Notes: generated by a model from the letters alone, not told the origin. Shown: positions 55,312-63,909, counted from the stretch's first letter. The stretch is DNA of 64,000 nucleotides from Paraburkholderia rhizosphaerae (GCF_004366595.1 NZ_SORE01000027.1:37614-101613); one strand, 5' to 3'. Translations and numbers: made by a program.

Positions 55312-55965
55312 TTACCGCCGCAATTTCCATGAACAGATCGAAGTATCCCGATACATGCAGACTTTGGGCATCGCAGCCTCATCTTGTTTGCAGCCATGGA
55401 AGCTTGTCCTTGTCGTCAAAAAAATACGGATAGTGCCGGCGACTGAAATCGATAACCCTTTGCTCGGCAACGAGCCGTCCAGTTTCCGATCTTCGATTAC
55501 CCAAGACATACCAGCTTCCTGAAACCGGTGAAGTGCGTATTCCTGAGCGTTATAAGCCAACGCATCCGCAGGGCTGTCGCCAGGATCGGCATGCAAAAAG
55601 GCGTAGTAGTCGTCAAGTGAGTGTTCGTTCCGAACCAGGAATGCTGGGTATTTATGGAAGTGGGGGTAAAAATACGAGAAGGGGTCGGGGCTAAGCGCGA
55701 GTACAGCGAACTCGGTACCCCCTTCGAAGCGAAGTAGCGCTCTAACCCATTCGAAAAAATTGGGAAGGTCGATGTCGGTCGCGTCGAAGTAAAGCGTTGA
55801 CCAGGATGGTGGCAGGCAATCGAGTGCCTTTTGGGCGTCGGTCGCCCGCGTCCACAGTGGCAAAAAATCATCCCTCTCGCCCAAGAAAATCTTGCTTTTC
55901 ACGAACTCAATCATCCGGGTCGCGGCCGCTTGCGCCCTCAGTTCTTTCTCCATTCTCAATTGCAT
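55312..55965 (-). CDS. hypothetical protein, candidate immunity gene
   Basis: A 217-residue cytoplasmic protein that I do not recognise. Its middle (residues about 60-170) is rich in aromatic and acidic residues (LYFDATDIDLPNFFEWVRALLRFEGGTEFAVL and DDYYAFLHADPGDSPADALAYN), like many polymorphic-toxin immunity proteins. GGAGG lies 11 bases before the ATG. The last 25 residues turn basic and cysteine-bearing, unlike the rest, so the natural end may have been lost by a frameshift. The GC is lower than in flanking genes. The toxin partner is not visible. Confidence 0.55.
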   Translation of the reverse strand: MQLRMEKELRAQAAATRMIEFVKSKIFLGERDDFLPLWTRATDAQKALDCLPPSWSTLYFDATDIDLPNFFEWVRALLRFEGGTEFAVLALSPDPFSYFYPHFHKYPAFLVRNEHSLDDYYAFLHADPGDSPADALAYNAQEYALHRFQEAGMSWVIEDRKLDGSLPSKGLSISVAGTIRIFLTTRTSFHGCKQDEAAMPKVCMYRDTSICSWKLRR

Positions 55966-56131
55966 TGAGCACGCAACCTCCGATGCGGCAGGATCATCTG
56001 TGCGACGTCTTGATTGCTGTGGGAATGGGCGCCATGTGGGAAACCGGGCGCACTGCTTATGCGGCTGACTGAATTCTCAGCGCCACGTCTACCATAGAAC
56101 GATGCACTGCATCGGAACGATACTGGCCTGT

Positions 56132-56578
56132 CTATTCCAACTTCGACGGGGGCGGAAGATCAGATTCCCCGTACACCGACCGCCAATCTGCTCCGCCGAC
56201 CCTTTTGCCAGCCTCCATGATCATCAAGCCATTGCCAGCTTCCGGGTACGCCGTGAGTGGTTCTCCGTCAAGCCTGTCCACATTAAAGATGTCGACGATC
56301 CAATGCGTGGGCGTTTTCATCAACACCACGTATATCAAGACCGGAACGCCTTGGTCGAGCGCAATCAACTCTCGTCCCAGAGTGACTGCTCCGCAGCCAC
56401 TTTGTTCGACCTCGTCGTCATGACATACGGCGAGAAAGTACGGCGTGTCGATTTCGCGTACGCGGCATGTTGCGATTTGCCTCTTCCAGAGCGTGACGCG
56501 CTCACCGTACAACGGTCGATTAACGTCGAGCAAAAAGTCCAATAGCTCGTGTTCGCGAATTGATAATGAACGGGACAT
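56132..56578 (-). CDS. probable immunity protein of the Rhs toxin remnant
   Basis: A 148-residue acidic cytoplasmic protein that I do not recognise (start MSRSLSIREHELLDFLLDVN, core RELIALDQGVPVLIYVVLM, tail GGADWRSVYGESDLPPPSKLE). It begins 22 bases after the stop of the toxin-tip reading frame, in the same direction and with AAGGT seven bases before the ATG, the standard place for the immunity gene of an Rhs toxin. The start region exists a second time as a broken copy near 55.3 kb. Function is inferred from position only. Confidence 0.6.
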   Translation of the reverse strand: MSRSLSIREHELLDFLLDVNRPLYGERVTLWKRQIATCRVREIDTPYFLAVCHDDEVEQSGCGAVTLGRELIALDQGVPVLIYVVLMKTPTHWIVDIFNVDRLDGEPLTAYPEAGNGLMIMEAGKRVGGADWRSVYGESDLPPPSKLE

Positions 56579-56600
56579 CGAGATACCTTGTTGTCTGTCC

Positions 56601-56849
56601 TTACAAGATAGGGCGTAGCGACCCGACTCGAATCAGATCCGGCGATTGTCGATACGCTGAATATTCGATGACAGTGCCGTCAACAGTAACGCTGAATGTA
56701 CGTCCTTGTCCGACACCGAGCTGTGCACCGCTATTTTCTGCGACATCTTTTTCAATCGCCTTTGTCACCGGTCCGCGTGGAATTCCTGCCTTGCATCTCT
56801 CAGGTAAATGCCCGCCGTCCGGCCGCTGACGGAGTCGAGCCAGTCGCGA
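56601..56849 (-). pseudogene. Rhs toxin C-terminal tip, out of frame with the Rhs gene
   Basis: In another frame than the Rhs gene, an open stretch reads ...RPDGGHLPERCKAGIPRG, then VTKAIEKDVAENSGAQLGVG, TFSVTVDGTVIEYSAY and ends LIRVGSLRPIL with TAA at 56603-56601. It has the look of a small toxin domain that normally ends an Rhs protein. The Rhs frame passes through the same DNA and stops at 56765, so the tip is not made from the present sequence. It lies directly before the immunity gene. I do not recognise the toxin activity. Confidence 0.6.
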
Positions 56850-58468
56850 CTATTGCCCGTCGCGTCAGTGGTCATCCGCCAGTTCGAACTCATCACGCCG
56901 TTCGTGTACACCTGCATCGTCTTCAGGTGATTGAATGAGTCGTACGTCATTCCGTACGTACGCTTCTGGCCACCAGCCGTCGACGCATCGAGTCCGCGTG
57001 CGCCGGTCGGATCATCCGTCGTCAGTTCACTGATGCCGGTCGCGTTGCCTGCGGTGTCATAGACGAAAGCGCGAATCTTTCCCGGCATCGCCACCAGCGA
57101 CGGGCGCAGGCTCGTGCTGTCCGCATATCGCATGGTGGTGATCTGCGTGCCTTGATCATTGCGTCGTACCGATCGCACCGGACGGCCAATTGCGTCATAG
57201 GTGAACTCGGTGTTGCTACCGTCCGCTGCCGTGTCTGTGAGCAGATTCCCCGACGCATCCCATGTGCTACTCGTTGATCCCGCAGTAGAACTGCTGCTTA
57301 CCGGATGCTGTACGCCACCGATTTGCGCAAAGTTCAGCGTGGTGCTTTGTCGGTTATCGGTGACCGTTGTCTTCCCGTCGCCGTACGCGAACTGCATGTT
57401 GCGCGTCGTGTCCGGATGGCTGACCGCGATTGCCCGGCCTTTGGCGTCGTATGTCCACGTGGCGATGCGCGAACCGGTTTCGTCGATTACGCCTGTCAGC
57501 AAGGTCCAGAACGCCGTGTTCTCGTATGCGAATCGCCGCAGATAGCCGTCGGGCCATGTGACCGAAACCAGGTTGTCGTGCTGGTCGTATCCGTAGCGCG
57601 TCACCGCACCGCCCGGCGCAGTCAACTGCGTGATCCGCGACTTCGCGTCGTACGCGAAGCGCAGCACGAGGTCGTAATAAGGCACGGAGTCGTCCGCGTG
57701 CCTGGTCACTTCGATCAGCAGGCCGGGTTCGGGCGCAACGGAAGTTGGCGTGTTGGCGTCGCTATAGGTCAGCGTCGTCACGCGCCGCTCGTGCGTGCGC
57801 ACTGTCTGTAATACGCCCTTCGCTGAATAGGTTTCGCTGGTGTCGGTTGTGAGGTCCGTCACCATCCAGCCCGACGCGCTTTCAGTGAGCGTGAACGGCG
57901 TGCCGCCCGTTGCTCTCCATTGGCCGGCATCCTTGATGAACGTCAGTTTGGTCCCGTCGTCGCGATACGCGATAACCTGCGGCGAGACTTCACCTGCTTT
58001 CGCCAGGTTTAGCTGCCGTTGCCAGTTATGAAACCAGTTGGTGCCGAACCCAGCGTCGGTCCGCACGAAAGGCGAAGAACGATAGGTTCGCTTGAATACC
58101 AGCGGTGTATCGCCACCGCTGACAAAATCCGTTTCACTGAGCGTCGTGACGCCCGTTGCCGGATAAACAGGATCGCCAACCGGACAACTCGCCTCGGGTG
58201 CCGACGCCGTGGGCGTGTTGCAGAAGCTGTCGATCAGGTCAAGCCTGTTGATACAGCTATAGTTGCCCATCCCGCCTGGCGTGCCACCGGCGACGCTGAT
58301 CGCGCATCCGCGTGTACCTGGTACCGCACGCGAGCGCGAGTACAGTCCAAAGCATGAAGCATCGCCGCCGCTCGCATAGGCATCCGTTGCAAGAGCAACG
58401 ATGAGCCCCATGAGGAGCACGCGAACAACGCGTACACATGCCGCGCTCGACCAACCCTGTTTAGGCAT
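56765..58468 (-). CDS. Rhs/YD-repeat protein, Sec-exported, truncated
   Basis: A 567-residue protein. Residues about 1-33 form a Sec signal (VRVVRVLLMGLIVALATDAYA), then a Cys-containing linker, the DUF6531-like start CPVGDPVYPATGVTTLSETDF (about 95-115) and YD repeats such as TWTYDAKGRAIAV and EFTYDAIGRPVRSV. It lacks the closing Rhs core sequence with the PxxxxDPxGL site and the long barrel of full proteins (over 1,200 residues), and ends with a nonsense tail after SVSGRTAG. GGAG lies five bases before the ATG. No PAAR or VgrG gene is near, so export by T6SS is not suggested. Confidence 0.8.
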   Translation of the reverse strand: MPKQGWSSAACVRVVRVLLMGLIVALATDAYASGGDASCFGLYSRSRAVPGTRGCAISVAGGTPGGMGNYSCINRLDLIDSFCNTPTASAPEASCPVGDPVYPATGVTTLSETDFVSGGDTPLVFKRTYRSSPFVRTDAGFGTNWFHNWQRQLNLAKAGEVSPQVIAYRDDGTKLTFIKDAGQWRATGGTPFTLTESASGWMVTDLTTDTSETYSAKGVLQTVRTHERRVTTLTYSDANTPTSVAPEPGLLIEVTRHADDSVPYYDLVLRFAYDAKSRITQLTAPGGAVTRYGYDQHDNLVSVTWPDGYLRRFAYENTAFWTLLTGVIDETGSRIATWTYDAKGRAIAVSHPDTTRNMQFAYGDGKTTVTDNRQSTTLNFAQIGGVQHPVSSSSTAGSTSSTWDASGNLLTDTAADGSNTEFTYDAIGRPVRSVRRNDQGTQITTMRYADSTSLRPSLVAMPGKIRAFVYDTAGNATGISELTTDDPTGARGLDASTAGGQKRTYGMTYDSFNHLKTMQVYTNGVMSSNWRMTTDATGNSRDWLDSVSGRTAGIYLRDARQEFHADR

Positions 58469-58816
58469 AAGTTCTCCGGATCGAATGTCTGATGCGACCT
58501 TTCAAGAAGGTCTTTTCAAACATATCCAGTGAAACGGCGCTTGACTCTACGAACGCGCTGATTCGGGTTGCAGGAATTTCTGCAATTTGCCTATGCACCA
58601 CCTTTTGCTTGGTGCACGCAAGTCGACCACGCCGTATTCCACGCTCACGAGTTTCTGTAAGAATCAGAAGGTGACATGCCGCGCAGAACCCGGCGGCCCG
58701 ATGCGCGCCGGCATCATAGAGATTGCTTTGCGCACAGGAGCGTGGACGGAGCCGTGCAGGCGCTTGCGCCCGCCGCGCACCCCGATCCAGCAACCCCGCG
58801 CGGCTATAATGCGCGG
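58469..58816. other. 348-base divergent intergenic region, Rhs island border
   Basis: It separates the Rhs gene (minus) and the UbiH-family gene (plus). The Rhs-proximal half is AT-richer. A TATAAT lies at 58804-58809. No gene is supported. Confidence 0.5.
58804..58809 (+). promoter_or_regulatory. -10 box immediately before the UbiH-family start
   Basis: TATAAT ends seven bases before the ATG at 58817, so transcription would begin at or next to the start codon. The -35 position (58781-58786, CCCGAT) is poor. Confidence 0.5.
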
Positions 58817-59989
58817 ATGAATGCTCACCACCAGACCTTCGACGCCGCGGTGATCGGCGGCGGGCTCGTCGGCAAGACGGCCGCGCTCGCGCTGACGCAG
58901 GCCGGCTTGCGTGTCGCGCTGCTCGCGCAGCACTGTGCCCCGCTTGCACGCGACGCTGTATTCGACTCGCGCGTGTACGCGCTGTCGTCGAGTTCGCAGG
59001 CATTGCTCGAACGGCTGCGGGTCTGGCAGGCGCTCGATACGTCCCGGCTGTCGCCGGTGTACGACATGCGTGTCTACGGCGACGCCCACGCGGAACTGCA
59101 TTTCTCCGCGTTCCAGGCCGCAGTGCCGCAACTGGCGTGGATCGCCGAATCGTCGCTGATCGAACAGGCGCTCGATTCCGCGCTGCGCTTCCAGCCGAAC
59201 GTCACGTGGTTCGACGCCCGTGCTCAAGGACTCGACGTTGAGCCGCGCGGCGCGACAATCGGGCTCGCGAACGGCAACGTGCTCGAAGCGGATCTCGTGG
59301 TCGGCGCGGACGGTGCGCATTCGTGGGTGCGCGCGCAGATCGGTTCAAAGGCCGACCGGCGCGATTACCGGCAAACCGGCGTGGTCGCGAACTTCAAGGC
59401 GGAACGGCCGCATGGCGAAACCGCATACCAATGGTTCCGCGACGGCGAAATCATCGCGTTGCTGCCGCTGCCTGACGGCCATGTGTCGCTAGTCTGGTCC
59501 GCGCATACCGATCATGCTGAAGAGTTGATCGCACTGGCGCCGGCGCAGCTCGCAGCCGAAGTCGAACGCGTGACGATGGGCGCGCTTGGCGCGCTCGAAT
59601 GCGTGACGCCGGCCAAGGGCTTTCCGCTCGCGCTGCAGACGGTCGACCGGCTCGCGGCGCCGCGCGTCGCGCTGGTCGGCGACGCCGCGCATCTGATCCA
59701 TCCGCTCGCGGGGCAGGGGATGAATCTGGGGCTGCGCGACGTCGCGTCGCTTGCCGATGTGATCGCGAAGAAAGAGGCATTCCGCGATCTCGGCGACATG
59801 GTGCTGCTGCGTCGCTACGAGCGCTCACGCAGCGAGGACATCCGCGCGCTGATGATCGCCACCGACGGTTTGCAGCGGCTCTTCGCGGTACCCGGTTTCA
59901 TCGCACGCGCGGTGCGCAATGCGGGGATGGCGGTGGTCGGCGGGCAGCCTCTGATCAAGCGTTGGCTTGTATCGGCGGCGCTCGGCTGA
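58817..59989 (+). CDS. UbiH/UbiF/VisC/COQ6 family FAD-dependent hydroxylase
   Basis: A 390-residue flavoprotein monooxygenase of the ubiquinone-hydroxylase family. FAD motifs are AAVIGGGLVGKTAALALTQ at the N-terminus, LVVGADGAHSWVRAQIG near residue 155 and GDAAHLIHPLAGQGMNLGLRD near residue 285; DSRVYALSSSSQALL is also conserved. The position hydroxylated (C5, C6 or C1) cannot be assigned from sequence. The ATG at 58817 fits the family; upstream in-frame codons are not conserved. It precedes dsbC on the same strand. Confidence 0.9.
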   Translation: MNAHHQTFDAAVIGGGLVGKTAALALTQAGLRVALLAQHCAPLARDAVFDSRVYALSSSSQALLERLRVWQALDTSRLSPVYDMRVYGDAHAELHFSAFQAAVPQLAWIAESSLIEQALDSALRFQPNVTWFDARAQGLDVEPRGATIGLANGNVLEADLVVGADGAHSWVRAQIGSKADRRDYRQTGVVANFKAERPHGETAYQWFRDGEIIALLPLPDGHVSLVWSAHTDHAEELIALAPAQLAAEVERVTMGALGALECVTPAKGFPLALQTVDRLAAPRVALVGDAAHLIHPLAGQGMNLGLRDVASLADVIAKKEAFRDLGDMVLLRRYERSRSEDIRALMIATDGLQRLFAVPGFIARAVRNAGMAVVGGQPLIKRWLVSAALG

Positions 59990-60220
59990 CGTCGCGTCCC
60001 GGAACAGGTGTCAAGCCGCGGGCCGGCAAGCCGTAAACGGAAACAGCGGGTGCGTGCGGTCGAGCCTGACCAGGCGCATCCGATGCTATAAGCACAATGA
60101 ACAGCGCGACGACCGGTGCCGGCACCGGCCGATCTCAACAGTATCCACCGCGTGCGCGATCGCGCATGTGAACGCCAGGTACTTCGTGTGCAATGGCGGC
60201 ATCGAACAGGGAGTTCAGAC

Positions 60221-60949
60221 ATGAAGAAACGTATTCGCATAGCCGCGCTCGCGTTGGCGGTCGCCGCTGTCACGCTCGGCTGCTCCGCGCAGGCCGACCA
60301 GACCACCGACAAGCTGAAGTCGACGTTGCAGTCGCGCCTGGGTGCCGACGTCGCGATCAAAGGCGTGTCGAAGTCGCCGATCGCCGGGCTTTACGAGGTG
60401 AACCTCGGCACGCAAATTCTGTATAGCGACGCGAACGGCGACTATATCGTGCTCGGCGACATCGTCGATGCGAAGTCGCGCAAGAACCTTACCGAGGCGC
60501 GCCTCGCCGACCTGAACCGGATCGATTTCGCGAGCCTGCCGTTCGGCAACGCGGTCAAAGTGGTGAAAGGCGACGGCAGCCGGAAGATCGCGGTGTTTTC
60601 CGATCCAAACTGCCCGTACTGCAAGCAGCTTGAAAACACGCTGAAGTCGATCGACAACATCACCGTGTACACGTTCCTGTACCCGGTGCTGTCGCCGGAC
60701 TCGACGTCCAAGGCCAAGTCGATCTGGTGTTCGGCCGATCGCGCGAAGGCTTGGGAATCGTGGATGCAGGAGCGTCAGCAGCCGACCGCGGCCGGCACGT
60801 GCGACACCGCGGCGATCGACAAGAACCTGTCGCTTGGCCAGTCGATGAACGTGAACGGTACGCCCACGGTGTTCCTCGCCGACGGCCGGCGTTTGCCGGG
60901 GGCGGTCCCTGCCGACCAGCTGAACAAGGAACTGGCCGCAGTGCATTGA
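60221..60949 (+). CDS. dsbC: periplasmic disulfide isomerase DsbC
   Basis: A 242-residue thiol:disulfide isomerase. A Sec signal (RIRIAALALAVAAVTLGCSAQA) is cut near residue 26. The N-terminal dimerisation domain (about 27-90) contains GLYEVNLGTQILYSDANGDYIVLG, followed by the thioredoxin-like catalytic domain with VFSDPNCPYCKQLENTL (active site CPYC) and the cis-Pro loop VNGTPTVFLADGRRLPG. The ATG at 60221 has AGGGAG upstream. It refolds proteins with wrong disulfides together with DsbD elsewhere. Confidence 0.95.
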   Translation: MKKRIRIAALALAVAAVTLGCSAQADQTTDKLKSTLQSRLGADVAIKGVSKSPIAGLYEVNLGTQILYSDANGDYIVLGDIVDAKSRKNLTEARLADLNRIDFASLPFGNAVKVVKGDGSRKIAVFSDPNCPYCKQLENTLKSIDNITVYTFLYPVLSPDSTSKAKSIWCSADRAKAWESWMQERQQPTAAGTCDTAAIDKNLSLGQSMNVNGTPTVFLADGRRLPGAVPADQLNKELAAVH

Positions 60950-61064
60950 ACGTGCGGCATCGGGTGCTGGCCGATGGATGCTGACGTAGCATTCGGCCGG
61001 CTGCCCCGAGCGTTCCGAGCGCCGCATCACATCTGCATCACTCCCCCCCGACCGTCCCCCGCCG

Positions 61065-62939
61065 ATGAAGCCGATCCGCTACACCATCGTCCCGAAGCAA
61101 CCCGCCGCCCATCTTTTCGAAGTCACCGTCACCGTAGCCGACCCCCATCCCGACGGCCAGCGCTTCATGCTGCCGGTGTGGATTCCGGGCAGCTACATGG
61201 TGCGCGAGTTCGAACGCAATATCGTCACGCTGCGCGCGTTCAACGACGCGGGCCGCAAGGTGCGTCTCGACAAGACCGACAAGCATACGTGGCGCGCCGC
61301 GCCGGTGAGCGGTGCGCTGACCTTGCGCTATGAGGTCTACGCATGGGATATGTCGGTGCGGGCCGCGCATCTGGATGACACCGTCGGCTTTTTCAACGGC
61401 ACGAGCGTGTTTCTGTCGGCGCTGGGCCATGAAGACGCGAAATGCGTGGTCGACATCCGCCAGCCCGATGGTCCGGCGTACCGCTCATGGCGTGTCGCGA
61501 CCGCGCTGCCGGAAGCGCGCGGCACAAAGCGTTATGGCTTCGGCGAATACCAGGCGCAAAACTACGACGAACTGATCGACCATCCGGTCACGCTCGGCGA
61601 GTTCGAACTGGCGACTTTCAAAGCGCATGGCGTGCCGCACGATATCGTGATCGCGGGGCGCGTGGTCGGGCTCGATATGCGGCGGCTCGCGGCCGATCTG
61701 AAACGTATCTGCGAAGCGCAGATCGCGCTGTTCGAGCCGAAGTCGAAGAAGGCGCCGGTTGATCGCTACGTGTTCATGACGCAAGCGGTCAGCGACGGCT
61801 ACGGCGGTCTCGAGCACCGCGCATCGACTGCGCTGATCTGCAATCGCACCGATCTGCCGGTCGCGGGCCGCGCGGAAATGACCGATGGTTACCGCACGTA
61901 CCTCGGCCTGTGCAGCCACGAGTACTTCCATACATGGAACGTGAAGCGCATCAAGCCGGCCGCGTTCGCGCCGTACGATCTGACGCGCGAGAACTATACG
62001 TCGCTGCTATGGCTGTTCGAAGGCTTTACGTCGTACTACGATGACCTGATCCTCGTGCGCAGCGGTGTGATCAGCGAAGACGACTACCTGACGATGGTCG
62101 GCAAGACGATCGGCAGCGTGCTGCGCGGCAGCGGGCGGCTGAAGCAAAGCGTCGCCGAAAGTTCGTTCGACGCGTGGGTCAAGTACTACCGGCAGGACGA
62201 GAACGCGACCAATGCGATTGTCAGCTATTACACGAAGGGCTCGCTCGTCGCGCTGGCGTTCGATCTGACGATTCGTGCGCAGACCGCGCATCGCCGCTCG
62301 CTCGACGATGTGATGCGCGCGTTGTGGCAGCGCTACGGCCGCGATTTTTACCGCGGCAAGCCGGTGGGCGTCGAAGAGAGCGATGTCGAAGCGCTGTTTG
62401 CCGAAGCGACCGGCGCGGATCTGGCGGACCTTTTTGCGCACGGTGTGCACGGTACGCGGGACTTGCCGCTCGCGCAGTTGCTGGCGCCCGCCGGCATCGA
62501 GCTCGTGCCGGATGCCGGGACGAACGCGAAGCCGTCGCTCGGCGCGCGTGCGCGCAGCGGCGCGGAATGCGCGCTGGCCGTCGTGTACGACGGCGGCGCC
62601 GCGCAGAAAGCGGGGTTGTCGGCCGGCGACGTGCTGGTTGCGCTCGATGGCCTGCGGGTCACCGGATCGAACCTGGATGCGTTGCTTGGGCGTTACGTGC
62701 CGGGTGCGAAGGTCGAAGTGCACGCGTTCCGGCGCGATGAGTTGCGCGTCGTGCAGCTGAAGCTGGATGAGCCGGACGTGCTGCGTTACAGGCTCACGGT
62801 GAAAGAAAACGCGCAGGGTAAATCCGGGAAGGCGGGCAAGTCCGGAAAACCGGTGAAATCAGGGAAACGCGCGGATGAAGCCAGCGGTCGCGGGTCCGAC
62901 GCTTCGCGCGGCTGGCGCACGCGCTGGCTGGGAAACTGA
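61065..62939 (+). CDS. M61 family glycyl aminopeptidase with PDZ domain
   Basis: A 624-residue zinc metallopeptidase of the M61 family. The N-terminal beta domain (about 1-200) includes LPVWIPGSYMVREFERNIVTL, the catalytic domain has the zinc motif SHEYFHTWNVKRIKPAAF (HEYFH) near residue 285 and a distal FEGFTSYYDDL, and the C-terminus has a PDZ domain (about 500-580, GLSAGDVLVALDGL). The last 45 residues are a Gly-Ser-Lys rich tail with repeats of GKSGK. No signal peptide is evident. It follows dsbC by 115 bases. Confidence 0.92.
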   Translation: MKPIRYTIVPKQPAAHLFEVTVTVADPHPDGQRFMLPVWIPGSYMVREFERNIVTLRAFNDAGRKVRLDKTDKHTWRAAPVSGALTLRYEVYAWDMSVRAAHLDDTVGFFNGTSVFLSALGHEDAKCVVDIRQPDGPAYRSWRVATALPEARGTKRYGFGEYQAQNYDELIDHPVTLGEFELATFKAHGVPHDIVIAGRVVGLDMRRLAADLKRICEAQIALFEPKSKKAPVDRYVFMTQAVSDGYGGLEHRASTALICNRTDLPVAGRAEMTDGYRTYLGLCSHEYFHTWNVKRIKPAAFAPYDLTRENYTSLLWLFEGFTSYYDDLILVRSGVISEDDYLTMVGKTIGSVLRGSGRLKQSVAESSFDAWVKYYRQDENATNAIVSYYTKGSLVALAFDLTIRAQTAHRRSLDDVMRALWQRYGRDFYRGKPVGVEESDVEALFAEATGADLADLFAHGVHGTRDLPLAQLLAPAGIELVPDAGTNAKPSLGARARSGAECALAVVYDGGAAQKAGLSAGDVLVALDGLRVTGSNLDALLGRYVPGAKVEVHAFRRDELRVVQLKLDEPDVLRYRLTVKENAQGKSGKAGKSGKPVKSGKRADEASGRGSDASRGWRTRWLGN

Positions 62940-63033
62940 TCCGTTCTCCCCGCTGCCGCAGCGGGAGCCGGCGCATACGGCGCCGTCGCGCACGTCTCGC
63001 CGCAGTCGCCATGCTCGGTCCGAGTGCCCGACG

Positions 63034-63059
63034 GGATTGTTCCAATCTTGCAACAATCC
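63034..63059. promoter_or_regulatory. 26-bp operator-like palindrome upstream of azoR
   Basis: GGATTGTT-C-CAA-TC-TTG-C-AACAATCC: eight outer and three inner bases on each side pair, with single mismatches and a two-base centre. It covers TTGCAA, a possible -35 box (63049-63054), about 90-115 bases before the azoR ATG. A transcriptional regulator such as HxlR or LysR type could bind it. Confidence 0.65.
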
Positions 63060-63148
63060 GTCGCTGCGACACTACTTTTTCAGCTGACGTTGAGCATTCA
63101 GAATGCCTCCACTCGCGCAACATTGCGCCCCTAAATGGAGTCACTCGG

Positions 63149-63766
63149 ATGACCACGATCCTGCAAATCAATTCCGCGGCCCGCTCGCAAGGCGCTCACT
63201 CGACGCTGCTCTCGAACGAACTGACCGAAAAATTGCAACAGTCGACGTCGGGCGCGCGGGTCGTCGTCCGTGATCTGTATAACGATTCGCTGCCGCACCT
63301 CGACGACCACATTCTCGGTTCGTTCTTCACGCCGGCTGACAAGCGCACGCCCGAGCAGCAAGCCGTTGCGGCGCGCAGCGATGCGTTGATCGCCGAGTTG
63401 CAGGCCGCCGATGTGATTGTGATCGGTGCGCCGTTGTACAACTTCGGCATCTCGTCGCAACTGAAGACGTACTTCGACTTTATCGCCCGCGCCGGGGTCA
63501 CGTTCAAATACGGTCCGACCGGTCCGGAAGGCCTCGTGAAGGGCAAGAAGGTGTATGTCGTGTCGGCCCGCGGCGGCAAGTATCTCGGCACGCCTGGCGA
63601 CTCGCAGACGCCTTACCTGACCACGTTCCTCGGCTTCCTCGGCATGACCGACGTCACGTTCATCTATGCGGAAGGGCTGAACATGGGTCCGGACGCAGCG
63701 GAAGCGGCGTTGGCTGCTGCGCGCGACGCGATCGCGGCTGCTGCTGTGCGAACCGTTGCGGCCTGA
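63149..63766 (+). CDS. azoR: FMN-dependent NADH-azoreductase
   Basis: A 205-residue flavodoxin-fold reductase that reduces quinones and azo dyes with NADH. The FMN-binding phosphate loop is INSAARSQGAHSTLLS at the N-terminus; IGAPLYNFGISSQLKTYFDFIARAG near residue 95 and SARGGKYLGTPGDSQTPYLTTFLGFLGM carry the flavin contacts. The ATG at 63149 follows GGAGTCACTCGG. It has an operator-like palindrome upstream and a strong terminator after it. Confidence 0.93.
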   Translation: MTTILQINSAARSQGAHSTLLSNELTEKLQQSTSGARVVVRDLYNDSLPHLDDHILGSFFTPADKRTPEQQAVAARSDALIAELQAADVIVIGAPLYNFGISSQLKTYFDFIARAGVTFKYGPTGPEGLVKGKKVYVVSARGGKYLGTPGDSQTPYLTTFLGFLGMTDVTFIYAEGLNMGPDAAEAALAAARDAIAAAAVRTVAA

Positions 63767-63872
63767 CACGAAGGCAATGGATAAAACGCCGGTGTAGCAG
63801 TGAGTGAAGCACGCGAGCGTTCACCCAAAGTTCAGGATGTGACACGACATCATCGGTGTCGTCTCTGAACGC

Positions 63873-63904
63873 AAACGCCGCGGAACACAATTCCGCGGCG
63901 TTTT
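63873..63904 (+). terminator. terminator after azoR
   Basis: AACGCCGCGGAA and TTCCGCGGCGTT pair perfectly around CACAA, followed by TTCCTTT. A group IIC intron appears to start six to eight bases after the stem. Confidence 0.92.
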
Positions 63905-63909
63905 CCTTT

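Noticed and set aside
56765..58468. Rhs gene as part of a type VI secretion cluster
   Set aside because: It has a Sec signal rather than a PAAR domain, and no vgrG, hcp or tss gene is in the window.
63841..63864. GACACGAC...GTGTCGTC repeat as the azoR terminator
   Set aside because: It has no T run; the stronger GC stem with TTTT at 63873-63904 is the better terminator.
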